Source: Hylemonella gracilis str. Niagara R (lineage in GTDB: Bacteria > Pseudomonadota > Gammaproteobacteria > Burkholderiales > Burkholderiaceae_C). Taken from it: DNA of 64,000 bases. The stretch covers positions 3,751,932 to 3,815,931 of the forward strand of contig NZ_JEMG01000001.1 of assembly GCF_000600295.1 (NCBI RefSeq), given 5' to 3'. The notes beneath the pieces were generated by a model that ran no database searches, had not been told where the DNA came from, and was given only the letters and a program-made list of their open reading frames with translations. Positions 18,952 through 28,077 of this stretch are shown piece by piece. Every line of letters starts with the position of its first letter. Position 1 is the stretch's first letter. Position numbers and translations under genes: made by a program.

Positions 18952-21939
18952 TCAGTGCCCCCGCCCCAAGCCGAGTGGACGGCCTTCATGCCAGGGCTCC
19001 CGTGGAGCTGGCTCCGCCAGGCCACTGGGAGCGCCCCCCTGGAGGGGGGAGACGCGCTGCGTCTCGGGGGGTGTTTCAATCTGCCGGTGTGCGCGCAGCG
19101 ACTGGTGCGCGATGGCGATCAGGAGCAGCAAGGTGGCACCCACGACCACGGCGAACACGCCCAGGTCGAAGAAAAACGCCGAGGGCACATGGACTTCGCC
19201 CAGCCAGGGCAAGGTGAGGTGCGCGGTGTGCGTGGTCAGGAAGGGATAACCCAGAACCAAGGACCCCAGCCCCGTGGCCAGCGCGATCAGCAGCCCCACG
19301 GCGATCCAGCGCGGCGGCAGCAGGCGCGTCCGATCCTCGACCCAGCGCGTGCCTGCCACCATGTACTGGGCCAGGAAGGCGATGGCCACCACCAGACCGG
19401 CCACGAAACCACCGCCGGGCTCGTTGTGCCCGCGCATGAAGAGGTAGACGGCGAACAGCCACGCCACCGGCAGCAGCAAGCGCACCAGCACGGCCGGCAC
19501 ACCCATGTAGTCGGGCAGGCCATCGCCGCTCGAGGACACGCGCAAGTCGGCCCCTATCGCGCCCACGCGCTGCTGTGTAGGCACCTCGATGGCCTCCTGC
19601 GGCGGGCGGAAGCGCCGCAGCAGCGCGTAAACCGTGAGCCCCACGATGCCCAGCACCGTGATCTCGCCCAGGGTGTCGAAGGCGCGAAAGTCCACCAGCA
19701 TCACATTGACCACGTTGCTGCCCCCGCCACCAGGCAGGGCCTGCTCGATGAAGAAGGGGGCGATGGACAAGGGCGCCTGGCGCGTCAGCAAGGCATAGGA
19801 CAAAGCCGAGAGGCCCACACCCACCGCCAGCGCGATCACCAAGTCACGCCGGCGGCGCCAGAACACGCGCCGCTCGATGCGCGGATCGTCCTGTTCAACA
19901 CGCTTGGGCATCCAGCGCAGGCCCAGCAGGAAGAGCACCACGGTCACCACCTCCACAGCGAGTTGGGTCAGCGCGAGGTCAGGCGCCGAGAACCAGGCAA
20001 AGGTGATGCACAGCGCCAAGCCGACGACGCCCAGCATGATGAGCGCAGCCAACCGGTGGAACTTGGCCTGCCAGGCCGCGCCCAGGGCGCAGGCCCCACC
20101 CACGACCCAGAGCAGCACGAAGGCAGGCGAGGCCGGCACCCGCGCGCGGTCGCCCCAGGTCAAGGGCACGATCAAGGCCGACGCGGCGCCCACCACCAGG
20201 GTCACGACCAGGATTGCAGACAGCTGCGGCTGCAGGCGGGGCGAACCCGTCCAGCGGCGTAGCGCGGCCGCGGCCGCGCTCACGGCGGCCAGAGCGCCCT
20301 CGAACAGGCGCTGACCGTCCAGGTTCAGCAGCGGGGCCGTGCGCGCGGTGCGACGCTTCAAGACCCGCCGGAAGATGAGGTACGCCAGCACACCACCGGC
20401 CGTGGCGACCAGGCTCATGAGCAGGGGAGTGTTGAAGCCGTGCCAGACCGCGAGGCTGTACTCCGGCAGCACCCCGCCCACCACCGGCCGCGCGGCGGTG
20501 TCCAGCAAGAGCCCGACCGACCAGTCCGGCAGCGTGCCCACCACCACGCAGGCCAGCACCAGCAGTTCCACGGGCACCCGCATCCAGTGCACGGGCTCGT
20601 GGGGTTGGCGCGGACAGTCGGCCGAGGCGGGGCCGAAAAACACACCATGCCCGAATCGCAGTGAATACACGACGGCAAACACGCCAGCCACGGTGGCGGC
20701 CAGCGGCAAACCGACTTCCAGCCAAGGTTGCCCGCTCACGAACACGGTCTCGGAGAAGAACATCTCCTTCGACAGGAAACCGTTGAGCAGCGGCACGCCA
20801 GCCATGGCCGCGCAGGCCACGATGGCCAAGGTGCCCGTGATGGGCATGGCGCGGTACAGCCCGCCCAGGCGACGCATGTCGCGCGTGCCGGTCTCGTGGT
20901 CGATGATGCCCACCGACATGAAGAGCGAGGCCTTGAAGGTCGCGTGGTTCATCATGTGGAAGACCGCCGCCACCGCCGCCATCTCGCTGTTGAGGCCCAG
21001 CAGCAAGGTGATGAGCCCAAGGTGGCTGATCGTCGAATAGGCCAGCAAGCCCTTGAGGTCGTTCTGGAACATGGCGACATAAGCGCCGAGCAGCAGCGTG
21101 GCCAGACCTGCGCCGCCCACGATCCAGAACCAGGCGTCGGTGCCCGCGAGCACGGGCCACAGGCGGGCCATCAGGAAGACACCTGCCTTCACCATCGTCG
21201 CGGAATGCAGGTAGGCCGAAACCGGCGTGGGCGCGGCCATGGCGCGCGGCAGCCAGAAGTGGAAAGGAAATTGCGCGCTCTTGGTCAGCGCGCCCAGCAG
21301 CACCAGCACCAGGGCCAATGGATACAGCGCATGCGCGCGCACCTGCGCGCCCGCCGCCAACACGGCGTCCAGCTCGTAGCTGCCCACGATATGGCCCAGC
21401 ACCAGCACACCGCCCAGCAGAGCCAGGCCGCCGGTGGCCGTCACGGTGAAGGCCATGCGCGCGCCGCGCCGCGCGTCCTTGCGGTGGTACCAGTAACCGA
21501 TCAGCAGGAAGGAGAAGACGCTGGTCAGTTCCCAGAAGACCACGAGCTGGATCAGGTTGCCCGAGACCACCACGCCCAGCATGGCGCCCATGAAACCCAG
21601 CAGCAGCGAGTAGAAACGGGCGGCAGGATCCTCCGGCGCCAGGTAATAACGGGCATAGACAATGACCAGCAGCCCCATGGCGCTGACCAGCATGGCGAAC
21701 ATCCAGGCGAAACCATCCAGCCGCACCACCAGGTCCACGCCCAGGCCGGGCAGCCAGCTCAGGCGCTCGTTCAGCACCGCGCCGGCACTGACCTGCGGGT
21801 ACAGCAGGGCCAGCGGCACGGCCACCGCCAAGGCCACCACCGCGGCCCAGAGCGATTCGAGGTTGCGCGCATTGGTCGGCAGCAGCGCGGCGATGACGCT
21901 GCCGGCGAACGGCAGCAGCAACAGGAGCAACAAGGACAT
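18952..21939 (-). CDS. mrpA: Fused Mrp antiporter subunit A/B
   Basis: Product of 995 residues. Residues about 1-500 are the NuoL-like antiporter core (FWELTSVFSFLLIGYWYH, FPFHFWLPRAMAAPTPVSAY, then LHSATMVKAG with the conserved lysine). Residues about 600-770 are the MrpA C-terminal part (APDLALTQLAVEVVTVVLF, DFRAFDTLGEITVLG). Residues about 810-955 correspond to MrpB (NEPGGGFVAGLVVAIAF, the FLTTHTAHL region), so A and B are fused as in group-2 Mrp systems. The last ~40 residues (TPPETQRVSP to the end) do not look like Mrp and are encoded by a palindromic repeat element. First gene of the six-gene operon; divergent from the gene at 22065. Confidence 0.94.
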   Translation of the reverse strand: MSLLLLLLLPFAGSVIAALLPTNARNLESLWAAVVALAVAVPLALLYPQVSAGAVLNERLSWLPGLGVDLVVRLDGFAWMFAMLVSAMGLLVIVYARYYLAPEDPAARFYSLLLGFMGAMLGVVVSGNLIQLVVFWELTSVFSFLLIGYWYHRKDARRGARMAFTVTATGGLALLGGVLVLGHIVGSYELDAVLAAGAQVRAHALYPLALVLVLLGALTKSAQFPFHFWLPRAMAAPTPVSAYLHSATMVKAGVFLMARLWPVLAGTDAWFWIVGGAGLATLLLGAYVAMFQNDLKGLLAYSTISHLGLITLLLGLNSEMAAVAAVFHMMNHATFKASLFMSVGIIDHETGTRDMRRLGGLYRAMPITGTLAIVACAAMAGVPLLNGFLSKEMFFSETVFVSGQPWLEVGLPLAATVAGVFAVVYSLRFGHGVFFGPASADCPRQPHEPVHWMRVPVELLVLACVVVGTLPDWSVGLLLDTAARPVVGGVLPEYSLAVWHGFNTPLLMSLVATAGGVLAYLIFRRVLKRRTARTAPLLNLDGQRLFEGALAAVSAAAAALRRWTGSPRLQPQLSAILVVTLVVGAASALIVPLTWGDRARVPASPAFVLLWVVGGACALGAAWQAKFHRLAALIMLGVVGLALCITFAWFSAPDLALTQLAVEVVTVVLFLLGLRWMPKRVEQDDPRIERRVFWRRRRDLVIALAVGVGLSALSYALLTRQAPLSIAPFFIEQALPGGGGSNVVNVMLVDFRAFDTLGEITVLGIVGLTVYALLRRFRPPQEAIEVPTQQRVGAIGADLRVSSSGDGLPDYMGVPAVLVRLLLPVAWLFAVYLFMRGHNEPGGGFVAGLVVAIAFLAQYMVAGTRWVEDRTRLLPPRWIAVGLLIALATGLGSLVLGYPFLTTHTAHLTLPWLGEVHVPSAFFFDLGVFAVVVGATLLLLIAIAHQSLRAHRQIETPPETQRVSPLQGGAPSGLAEPAPREPWHEGRPLGLGRGH
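18955..19075. repeat. Palindromic repeat element inside the 3' end of mrpA
   Basis: CCCCCCT (19034-19040) and AGGGGGG (19043-19049) form one hairpin; GAGACGC (19049-19055) and GCGTCTC (19059-19065) form a second with a three-base loop. A further G6 run follows at 19066-19071. The adjoining 80 bases down to the mrpA stop encode a non-Mrp tail. The architecture is like the dispersed REP-like elements seen in Comamonadaceae; that this is one of them is inference, as only one copy was seen in the window. Confidence 0.5.
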
Positions 21940-22064
21940 CCCCCGAGTCTAGAGCCTGTGTCCACGAATTTTTCGGATGAGCACGCCGGCCGCCCCCTGG
22001 CACCGGGGACTGGAGTAAGCTTGGTTTTCCCTCCACCGCCTGGGGCCTTGCCCGACCGCAACCC

Positions 22065-22925
22065 ATGACGATGCTGCGCACCCTGCTGGCCCTTGCGGCC
22101 TCGCTGCCACTCAGTCTGGCGCCCCTTAAGCTGGCGTCCGCTCAGACCGGAGAGGCTGGCTACCGCTTCTCGCCCGTCAACCAGTACGACATACCGCTGA
22201 TGGCGGCCTACTGGAACCCCATCATCCAGTACATCTCGGACAAAAGCGGCGTCAAGCTCACGCTCAAGATCGCACGCACCTCGGCCGACACCACCGCCTA
22301 CGTGCTGACCCAGGAGGTGGAATTCGTGTTCAGCAACCACCTGTTCAGCCCCGAGCGCGAGCAGCTGGGCTGGAAGGTCTTCGGTCGACGCCAGGTGCCA
22401 CCCATCATGGGTCAGATCGTCGTGCCCGAGGATTCGCCCATCACCCGGCTGGAACAACTCAAGGGACAGGAAGTGGCCTTCGCCGGCCCCGAGGCCTTCG
22501 TGATCTACAAGGTCCCGTATGCCCACCTGCTCAACAGCGGCATCGACGTCAAGGTGGTCTTTGGCGGCAACCAGAACGGCGCGCTGGCTCAACTGTTCGC
22601 TGGGAAGGCCATGGCCGCTGGCGGCAATTCGCAGCTCATCGAAGGCTATGCGAAGCGCGAAGGCAAGAAGTTCCGCGTGCTCTGGAGTTCCGAGCCCTTC
22701 AACGACCTGGCCCTGATGGTCTCGGGCAAGGTGCCCGAGAAGGACGCCCGGGCTGTCGCCCAGGCTTTCCTGACCATGCACGAGGACCCGGCGGGACGCC
22801 AGGTCCTGCGACGTACCTCGGAGATGGTGGGCCTGCCCATGGACGCGCACTTCATCCCCGCCACCCTGTCCGACTACACGGCCTACCGCCGCTTCTACCA
22901 AAGCGCGCCCCCTCAACTGCGGTGA
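22065..22925 (+). CDS. PhnD-like periplasmic binding protein
   Basis: Product of 286 residues. A signal peptide covers residues about 1-26 ([20 protein letters not shown], cleavage near ASAQ). The remainder follows the phosphate/phosphonate-binding PhnD fold: [20 protein letters not shown], then [10 protein letters not shown], the [20 protein letters not shown] hinge segment, and [16 protein letters not shown]. No ABC permease or ATPase follows; the stop codon overlaps the start of a hybrid histidine kinase. I infer that it is the periplasmic sensor partner of that kinase, in the way TorT serves TorS, rather than a transport receptor. Confidence 0.85.
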   Translation: MTMLRTLLALAASLPLSLAPLKLASAQTGEAGYRFSPVNQYDIPLMAAYWNPIIQYISDKSGVKLTLKIARTSADTTAYVLTQEVEFVFSNHLFSPEREQLGWKVFGRRQVPPIMGQIVVPEDSPITRLEQLKGQEVAFAGPEAFVIYKVPYAHLLNSGIDVKVVFGGNQNGALAQLFAGKAMAAGGNSQLIEGYAKREGKKFRVLWSSEPFNDLALMVSGKVPEKDARAVAQAFLTMHEDPAGRQVLRRTSEMVGLPMDAHFIPATLSDYTAYRRFYQSAPPQLR

Positions 22926-25375
22926 GCCGCGCCATGCGAAATCCGCTGCCCCACCTGCTGCCGAACTCGCTGGTCAAGCGGGTCTTCGCGCTCTACATCG
23001 GCACCCTGCTGCTCTTCTTCGGCAGCGGGCTCTGGCTGTTCTACAACTACGAATTCCGGGAAGAGATCCAAAAGATCCAGCAGACGGCGACCATCCTGAT
23101 GGAAGCCACGGCCCAGACCATCACCGAGAGCGCGGTCATCGGCGACTACGACACCATCCAGCGCACCCTGGCCAGCAATGTGTTCGGCTCGCCTTTCGCC
23201 TCCGCTGCCTTCATCGACCTGGGCGGTGGCGTGGTTCGCAGCAGCAACCCATCCGTCAACACCGAGGCTTACGCCCCTGCATGGATGCGCAGCCGCGTCG
23301 CCGAACTGCTCCCCGACCTCAACCGCCCCATCACGGTCGGCGGACAGGACTACGGTGTGCTGCGCCTGCAGTTCGCCGTCGATACCGTCGTGCGTGAGCT
23401 GTGGCTGCTGCTGCTCACCGTGCTGGCGCTCATCGCCGCGAGCCTGCTGGGGGGGCTGCTGGTCATCTGGTATTCCTTGCAACGCTGGCTCAAGTCTTTC
23501 CAACAGTTTGACGTCGACGGCGAACTGCTCGCGGGCAGCCCGCAGTTCGAGCAGATCACCGCGCGGATGGTGCAAGCCGTGCCGGAGGAGTTTCGCCCGA
23601 CCTTCGACGTGATGCAACGCATCTCGCGAGAGCTGCACCGTGAGCTGCGACAGCGCGAGCTGGCCCTCACCGCCTTGCGCCAAGCGCTGGCCCGCTTGCT
23701 CCCCGACGCGCCGCAGCCGCCCCTCACCCAAGGCATGGATCTCGGGGCACTGGCGGATCGGGTACTGCAGGTGGTGCGAGAGCGCGAGGCCGAACGTGCC
23801 CTGCTGCAGGAGGCCAAGCAGGCGGCCGAGGCGGCCAGCCGCGCCAAGAGCGAGTTCCTCGCGGTCATGAGCCACGAAATCCGCACCCCCATGAACGGCA
23901 TCATCGGCATGACCAACCTGGCCCTGGGCACGACGCTAAACACCGAACAACGCGACTACCTGGGCATGGTGCGTCGATCGGCCGACACCTTGCTGACCAT
24001 CATCAACGACATCCTCGACTTTTCCAAGATCGAGGCCGGCCAGTTCACGCTCGACCCCCGCCCCTTCCATCTTCACGCACTGGTGCAAGGCACGCTCAAC
24101 AGCCTGGAAAGCCAGGCGCGTGAGCAGGGTCTGCGGCTGGTCTACGAACCGGCCAGGCACCTGCCCGAGCACCTGATAGGCGACCCGGGGCGCCTGCGCC
24201 AGGTGCTGGTCAACCTGGTGGGCAACGCCATCAAGTTCAGCAAGGACGGTGCCGTCACGGTCCGCGTGCACATGCAGGCGCAAGGCGAGCGCACGGGTCC
24301 GGTGACCCTGCACTTCGACGTCATCGACGCTGGCATCGGCATCGAAGAGGCCCAGCAGCAAACGATCTTCCAGCCCTTCACCCAGGCCGACGCCTCCATC
24401 ACCCGCCGCTTCGGCGGCACGGGCCTGGGCCTGGCCATCTGCACCAAGCTGGTCCAGGCCATGCAGGGCGAGATCGGGGTGCGCAGCAGCCCTGGTCAGG
24501 GCAGCACCTTCCACTTCACTGCGGTCTTCGGCGTGGACGTGCGTCGCACCGAGAGCGAGTCGATGCAGGCAAGTCCGCCCAGGCAGACCCGCCCCGCGCA
24601 TATGCATGCGCTGAACATCCTGCTGGCCGAGGACAACGAAATCAACCAGCATCTCATGCTGCACCTGCTGCGGCAAGAGGGCCACGCGGTGGCCCTGGCC
24701 TGCAACGGTGAAGAGGCTGCCGACATGGCCATCCAGGCCGACCCGCCGTATGACCTGATCCTGATGGACATGCAGATGCCCGTGCTGGATGGCCTGCAGG
24801 CCACACGCCGCATCCGCGAGCACGAGAGATCCAGCGGTTACCACGCACGCATCGTCGCCCTCACCGCCAACGTGCTGCCGGAAGACCGCGCGCGCTGCCT
24901 CGCGGCCGGCATGGACGGCCATCTGGGCAAACCCATCGAACCCGAGGAATTGCGGCAGGTGTTGCAAGGCGGCGCGCCTATTCTTCCCCCCCCGGTCGCC
25001 ATCGCACGCGGCCAGCCCCCTGCGCCCGAGGACATGTCGGCCTTCGACTACCAACGTGGCCTGGATGGCGCCGACGCCACGGTGGTGCGCATCATCGCCG
25101 CATCCTTTCGCGAAAACTGGCCGGGGCAACTGCACGCGCTACGAGAGTCCGCGCAGCGTGCCGATGCCGCGGCCCTGCAACGCGGTGCCCACGCCTTGCG
25201 AGGCGTGCTTGGCAACTTCGCGGCTGCGCCAGCCGTGACCCTGACACGGCGCATCGAATCGCTGGGGGCCGACGGCGCGGTCGATCAGATCGCGCCCTTG
25301 CTGTCGGACTTGGAAGAGGCGCTACAGGCCCTGGATCAGGCCCTGCACACTTGGCTGGCCAGGACCCCGGCCTGA
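22922..25375 (+). CDS. Hybrid histidine kinase (HisKA-HATPase-REC-Hpt)
   Basis: Product of 817 residues. A membrane helix at about residues 21-41, a periplasmic loop to about 155, and a second helix ([20 protein letters not shown]) are followed by a coiled-coil stretch. The H-box [13 protein letters not shown] has its His near residue 318. The N-box [10 protein letters not shown] and G-boxes DAGIGIE and [10 protein letters not shown] form the ATPase. A receiver ([10 protein letters not shown], phospho-Asp in [13 protein letters not shown] near 615, K in LGKPIEPEE) and an Hpt domain ([11 protein letters not shown], His near 756) follow. The GTG start at 22922 overlaps the upstream stop as GTGA; an ATG at 22934 is the alternative. 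All phosphotransfer residues are intact. Confidence 0.93.
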   Translation: MSRAMRNPLPHLLPNSLVKRVFALYIGTLLLFFGSGLWLFYNYEFREEIQKIQQTATILMEATAQTITESAVIGDYDTIQRTLASNVFGSPFASAAFIDLGGGVVRSSNPSVNTEAYAPAWMRSRVAELLPDLNRPITVGGQDYGVLRLQFAVDTVVRELWLLLLTVLALIAASLLGGLLVIWYSLQRWLKSFQQFDVDGELLAGSPQFEQITARMVQAVPEEFRPTFDVMQRISRELHRELRQRELALTALRQALARLLPDAPQPPLTQGMDLGALADRVLQVVREREAERALLQEAKQAAEAASRAKSEFLAVMSHEIRTPMNGIIGMTNLALGTTLNTEQRDYLGMVRRSADTLLTIINDILDFSKIEAGQFTLDPRPFHLHALVQGTLNSLESQAREQGLRLVYEPARHLPEHLIGDPGRLRQVLVNLVGNAIKFSKDGAVTVRVHMQAQGERTGPVTLHFDVIDAGIGIEEAQQQTIFQPFTQADASITRRFGGTGLGLAICTKLVQAMQGEIGVRSSPGQGSTFHFTAVFGVDVRRTESESMQASPPRQTRPAHMHALNILLAEDNEINQHLMLHLLRQEGHAVALACNGEEAADMAIQADPPYDLILMDMQMPVLDGLQATRRIREHERSSGYHARIVALTANVLPEDRARCLAAGMDGHLGKPIEPEELRQVLQGGAPILPPPVAIARGQPPAPEDMSAFDYQRGLDGADATVVRIIAASFRENWPGQLHALRESAQRADAAALQRGAHALRGVLGNFAAAPAVTLTRRIESLGADGAVDQIAPLLSDLEEALQALDQALHTWLARTPA

Positions 25376-25385
25376 GAGGCACACC

Positions 25386-26903
25386 GTGGCGCGCTACCAT
25401 GCCAACTCGTCCACCCCTGAGGCCGACCCCACCTCACCCATGAACCAGCAACCTCGTTCCGGCGCCCACATCCTCGTCATCGACGACAGCCCCGAAATCC
25501 GGCTGCTGGCCACCGTGCTGCTGGAACGCGAGGGCTACGTGGTGACGAGCGCGGTCACGGGCGAGGAAGGGCTGGCCTTTGCCCGCGAGTCCATCACGCC
25601 CGACCTGATCCTGCTGGACGTGATGCTGCCGGGCATGGACGGCTACGAGATCTGCCAGCTCCTCAAGCAGGACGAGACCCTGCGCGACGTGCCCGTCATC
25701 TTCATGAGCGCCCAGGACGACGTGCAGGCCCAGACGGAAGGCTTCAAGGCGGGAGGCGCGGACTACGTCACCAAGCCGCTGTCCGTGCCGGTGCTGCTGG
25801 CACGGGTGCGCGCCCATGTCGCCCTGAACGCGCAGCGGCGCAGCCTGGAAGGCATGTTCCGCGACGCGCTGGAGTACGCGCCCGACGCCATCATCCTGGC
25901 CGACACCCGGTGGCGCATCGTGCAGGTGAACGCGCGCACCCTGGCCATGTTCGGCTACCGGCGCGAGCAGCTGATGGGCCAGCCGGTGGAAATGCTGATT
26001 CCCCCGCGCCTGCGCGAGCACCATCTGCAGCGCCGCTCGGTGTACGCGGATCTGGGGCCTGGGGACTTGCAACTGGGCGTGAGCACGGATTGCATGCGCG
26101 GCGACGGCAGCGAGTTCACCGGCGACCTCAGCGTCGGACTGCTGCGCACCAATCGCGGCCCCCTGCTGATGACGGTGGTGCGCGACGTGACCGAGAGCCA
26201 GCGCATTCAGCAGGAAGTCATCGCCTCGCGCCAGCGCCTACGCGAGCTGGCCGCGCGGGGCGACGCCATGCGCGAATACGAACGCAAGAACATCGCGCGC
26301 GAGGTGCACGACGAGCTGGGCCAGGTGCTGACGGCCCTGCGCATGGATCTGACCTACGCCGACCTGACCTACGGCAACAGCGACAGTGGTTTCAAGGACC
26401 GTTTACAGGGCATGCGCGCCCTGGTCGACCGCGCCATCCAGGGCGTGCGCAACGTGGCCAGCCATCTGCGACCCTCGGCCCTGGACATGGGTCTGGTGCC
26501 GGCACTGGAATGGCTCAGCGGCGAATTCCAGCGTCACGCGGGCATACCTTGCACGCTGGAGATCGAGACGCCCGCCATCGACATGCCCGAGCACCGCGCC
26601 ATCGGCCTCTTTCGCATCGTGCAGGAATCCCTCACGAACGTGAGCCGATACGCGCAGGCGCGCTCGGTCCGGGTCAGCCTGCGGCAGGAGAACGGGCAGC
26701 TCGTGCTGCGCATCCGCGACGACGGCCAGGGCTTCGACGCCGCGAGCCGCGCTCAGGGGCGCTCCTTCGGCCTGCTGGGCATGCAGGAGCGGGCACTGGC
26801 CCTGGAGGGTGAACTGACCGTGGAGAGCGCCATCGGCCAGGGCACGACCGTGACGGCCCGGGTCCCGCTGCAGACGGACTACACGCCACAGGAAACGACA
26901 TGA
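25386..26903 (+). CDS. Response regulator-PAS-histidine kinase (NarX-type catalytic domain)
   Basis: Product of 505 residues without membrane helices. N-terminal receiver: ILVIDDSPEIR, phospho-Asp in LILLDVMLPGMDG, K in YVTKPLSVP. PAS domain: ALEYAPDAIILADTRWRIVQ and the NARTLAMFGY segment. HisKA_3 dimerisation domain with the phospho-His in REVHDELGQVLTALRMD (near residue 306), then a short HATPase (RIRDDGQGFD, FGLLGMQERA). The GTG at 25386 has GAGAGG six bases upstream; an ATG at 25440 (MNQQPRSG) is a reasonable alternative. The receiver could accept phosphate from the preceding Hpt domain, and the kinase should feed the NarL-type regulator it overlaps. Confidence 0.92.
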   Translation: MARYHANSSTPEADPTSPMNQQPRSGAHILVIDDSPEIRLLATVLLEREGYVVTSAVTGEEGLAFARESITPDLILLDVMLPGMDGYEICQLLKQDETLRDVPVIFMSAQDDVQAQTEGFKAGGADYVTKPLSVPVLLARVRAHVALNAQRRSLEGMFRDALEYAPDAIILADTRWRIVQVNARTLAMFGYRREQLMGQPVEMLIPPRLREHHLQRRSVYADLGPGDLQLGVSTDCMRGDGSEFTGDLSVGLLRTNRGPLLMTVVRDVTESQRIQQEVIASRQRLRELAARGDAMREYERKNIAREVHDELGQVLTALRMDLTYADLTYGNSDSGFKDRLQGMRALVDRAIQGVRNVASHLRPSALDMGLVPALEWLSGEFQRHAGIPCTLEIETPAIDMPEHRAIGLFRIVQESLTNVSRYAQARSVRVSLRQENGQLVLRIRDDGQGFDAASRAQGRSFGLLGMQERALALEGELTVESAIGQGTTVTARVPLQTDYTPQETT

Positions 26904-27529
26904 TTCGTCTGATGATTGCCGACGACCACGCCATCGTGCGCAGCGGCCTGCGACAGCTGCTGTCGCTGGCGCCGGACATCGAGGTGCGGGCCGAAGCGGT
27001 GGATGGAGCCCAGGTACTGGAAGGACTGCGACGGGAACTGCCGGACCTGCTGCTGCTGGACGTCAATATGCCCGGGCTGAGCGGGGCGGACCTGATCACG
27101 CGCGTCAAGTCGCACTGGCCCACCCTGCCCATCCTCGTGCTGAGCATGCACAACGAGGGGCAGGTGGCCGCGCGCGTGCTGAAAGCCGGCGCCAGCGGCT
27201 ACGTGACCAAGGACAGCGAGATGGAGGTGCTGCTGGGCGCGATCCGCAAGGTCGCGGGCGGCGGCAAATACATCGTGCCCGAGTTGGCGGAAAAGCTGGT
27301 CTTCGACATGTCGCTGAGCAGCGATCAAGCGCCACACCAAAACTTGTCAGATCGCGAATTGGAAGTATTCCGCTTGCTGGTGGCGGGCCTGGGCGTCAAC
27401 GAGATCGCCGCGCAACTGTGCATCAGCAACAAGACGGTCAGCACGCACAAAACCCGGCTGCTGGAAAAGCTCAACCTGGGCAGCACCGCCGAGCTGGTGC
27501 GCTACGCCATGCAGCATGGCCTGCTCTGA
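26900..27529 (+). CDS. NarL/FixJ-family response regulator
   Basis: Product of 209 residues. Receiver domain: LMIADDHAIVRSGLRQLL, phospho-Asp in LLLLDVNMPGLSG (near residue 54), then LSMHNE and YVTKDSE. C-terminal LuxR-type helix-turn-helix: LSDRELEVFRLLVAGLGVNE, then IAAQLCISNKTVSTHK. It overlaps the kinase stop by four bases (ATGA), so the pair is co-translated. The palindromes TAGG-N6-CCTA 26 bases after its stop and again at 29898 are candidate targets. Confidence 0.94.
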   Translation: MIRLMIADDHAIVRSGLRQLLSLAPDIEVRAEAVDGAQVLEGLRRELPDLLLLDVNMPGLSGADLITRVKSHWPTLPILVLSMHNEGQVAARVLKAGASGYVTKDSEMEVLLGAIRKVAGGGKYIVPELAEKLVFDMSLSSDQAPHQNLSDRELEVFRLLVAGLGVNEIAAQLCISNKTVSTHKTRLLEKLNLGSTAELVRYAMQHGLL

Positions 27530-27554
27530 ACTGACTCCATTGCACGGACGCGGC

Positions 27555-27607
27555 TAGGAATCGCCCTACCCGTTTCGTCCCTTTCCGACACGCGAACCGG
27601 GCGTGTC
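27555..27607 (+). promoter_or_regulatory. Duplicated leader, copy 1: palindrome plus hairpin
   Basis: TAGGAATCGCCCTA at 27555-27568 (TAGG/CCTA palindrome) is followed by GACACGC (27587-27593), a 7-base spacer GAACCGG and GCGTGTC (27601-27607). The hairpin lies 51 bases before the ATG of the receiver gene at 27638. Copy 2 at 29898-29950 has the same elements with identical spacing. The palindrome suits a dimeric NarL-type regulator; the inverted repeat could be a second operator or an RNA hairpin. Confidence 0.6.
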
Positions 27608-27637
27608 CGATGGTGCGTCGCGCCCCGCGTCTGCACC

Positions 27638-28030
27638 ATGACGGTCATGAAAATCCTGGTCGTCAATGATTCCGAGCACATCCGTTTGCGCCTGAGCTGG
27701 CAGGTCGGTGCCATCCCTGGCCTTGAGCAAGTGTGGCTCGCCTCGACAGGCGTCCAAGCGCAAAAGTTGCTCACGCGCATGAAACCGTCGCTGCTGGTGC
27801 TGGACCTCCAACTGCCCGAGGGGGACCTTGTGCACCTGATCCCGGTTTTCAAGAGCGAGCACACGGACCTCAAGGTCGCCGTGCTGACCAATGACGCCAC
27901 AGGCCGCCAGCGCCTGCGCTGCCAGCAAGCGGGCGCCGACTGGTTCTTCGACAAATCCACCCAGTTTGAGCAGTTCTTGAATCAACTGCAGCTGCTGTCC
28001 GCCCCCAACCATTTCCACGTCAGCCCATGA
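27638..28030 (+). CDS. Stand-alone receiver protein 1
   Basis: Product of 130 residues, a single CheY-like receiver with no output domain. The phospho-acceptor is present ([12 protein letters not shown], near residue 53) and the lysine lies in FFDKST. The first acidic-pocket residue is Asn instead of Asp (VVNDSEHIR), whereas paralogue 2 has VVDDSELIR. The position normally holding the switch Thr/Ser reads VLTNDA. It is about 60% identical to the protein at 29981 by eye and shares its leader. It is followed by a chemoreceptor, so a role as adaptor or phosphate sink for chemotaxis is plausible. Confidence 0.85.
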   Translation: MTVMKILVVNDSEHIRLRLSWQVGAIPGLEQVWLASTGVQAQKLLTRMKPSLLVLDLQLPEGDLVHLIPVFKSEHTDLKVAVLTNDATGRQRLRCQQAGADWFFDKSTQFEQFLNQLQLLSAPNHFHVSP

Positions 28031-28077
28031 CGGCCCACGGAATGCAAGAGCCGCTCACACTCCAACAAGGAAGCGTC

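Noticed and set aside
19979..22081. Long minus-strand frame overlapping mrpA in another phase
   Set aside because: mrpA is unmistakable; this frame is Arg/Gly/Ala noise and would put its start inside the neighbouring divergent gene.
28027..28077. Start of MCP 1 at the ATG overlapping the receiver stop
   Set aside because: The ATGA overlap is tempting, but the downstream ATG at 28078 has a good ribosome-binding site and gives the short basic N-terminus seen in the other receptors.
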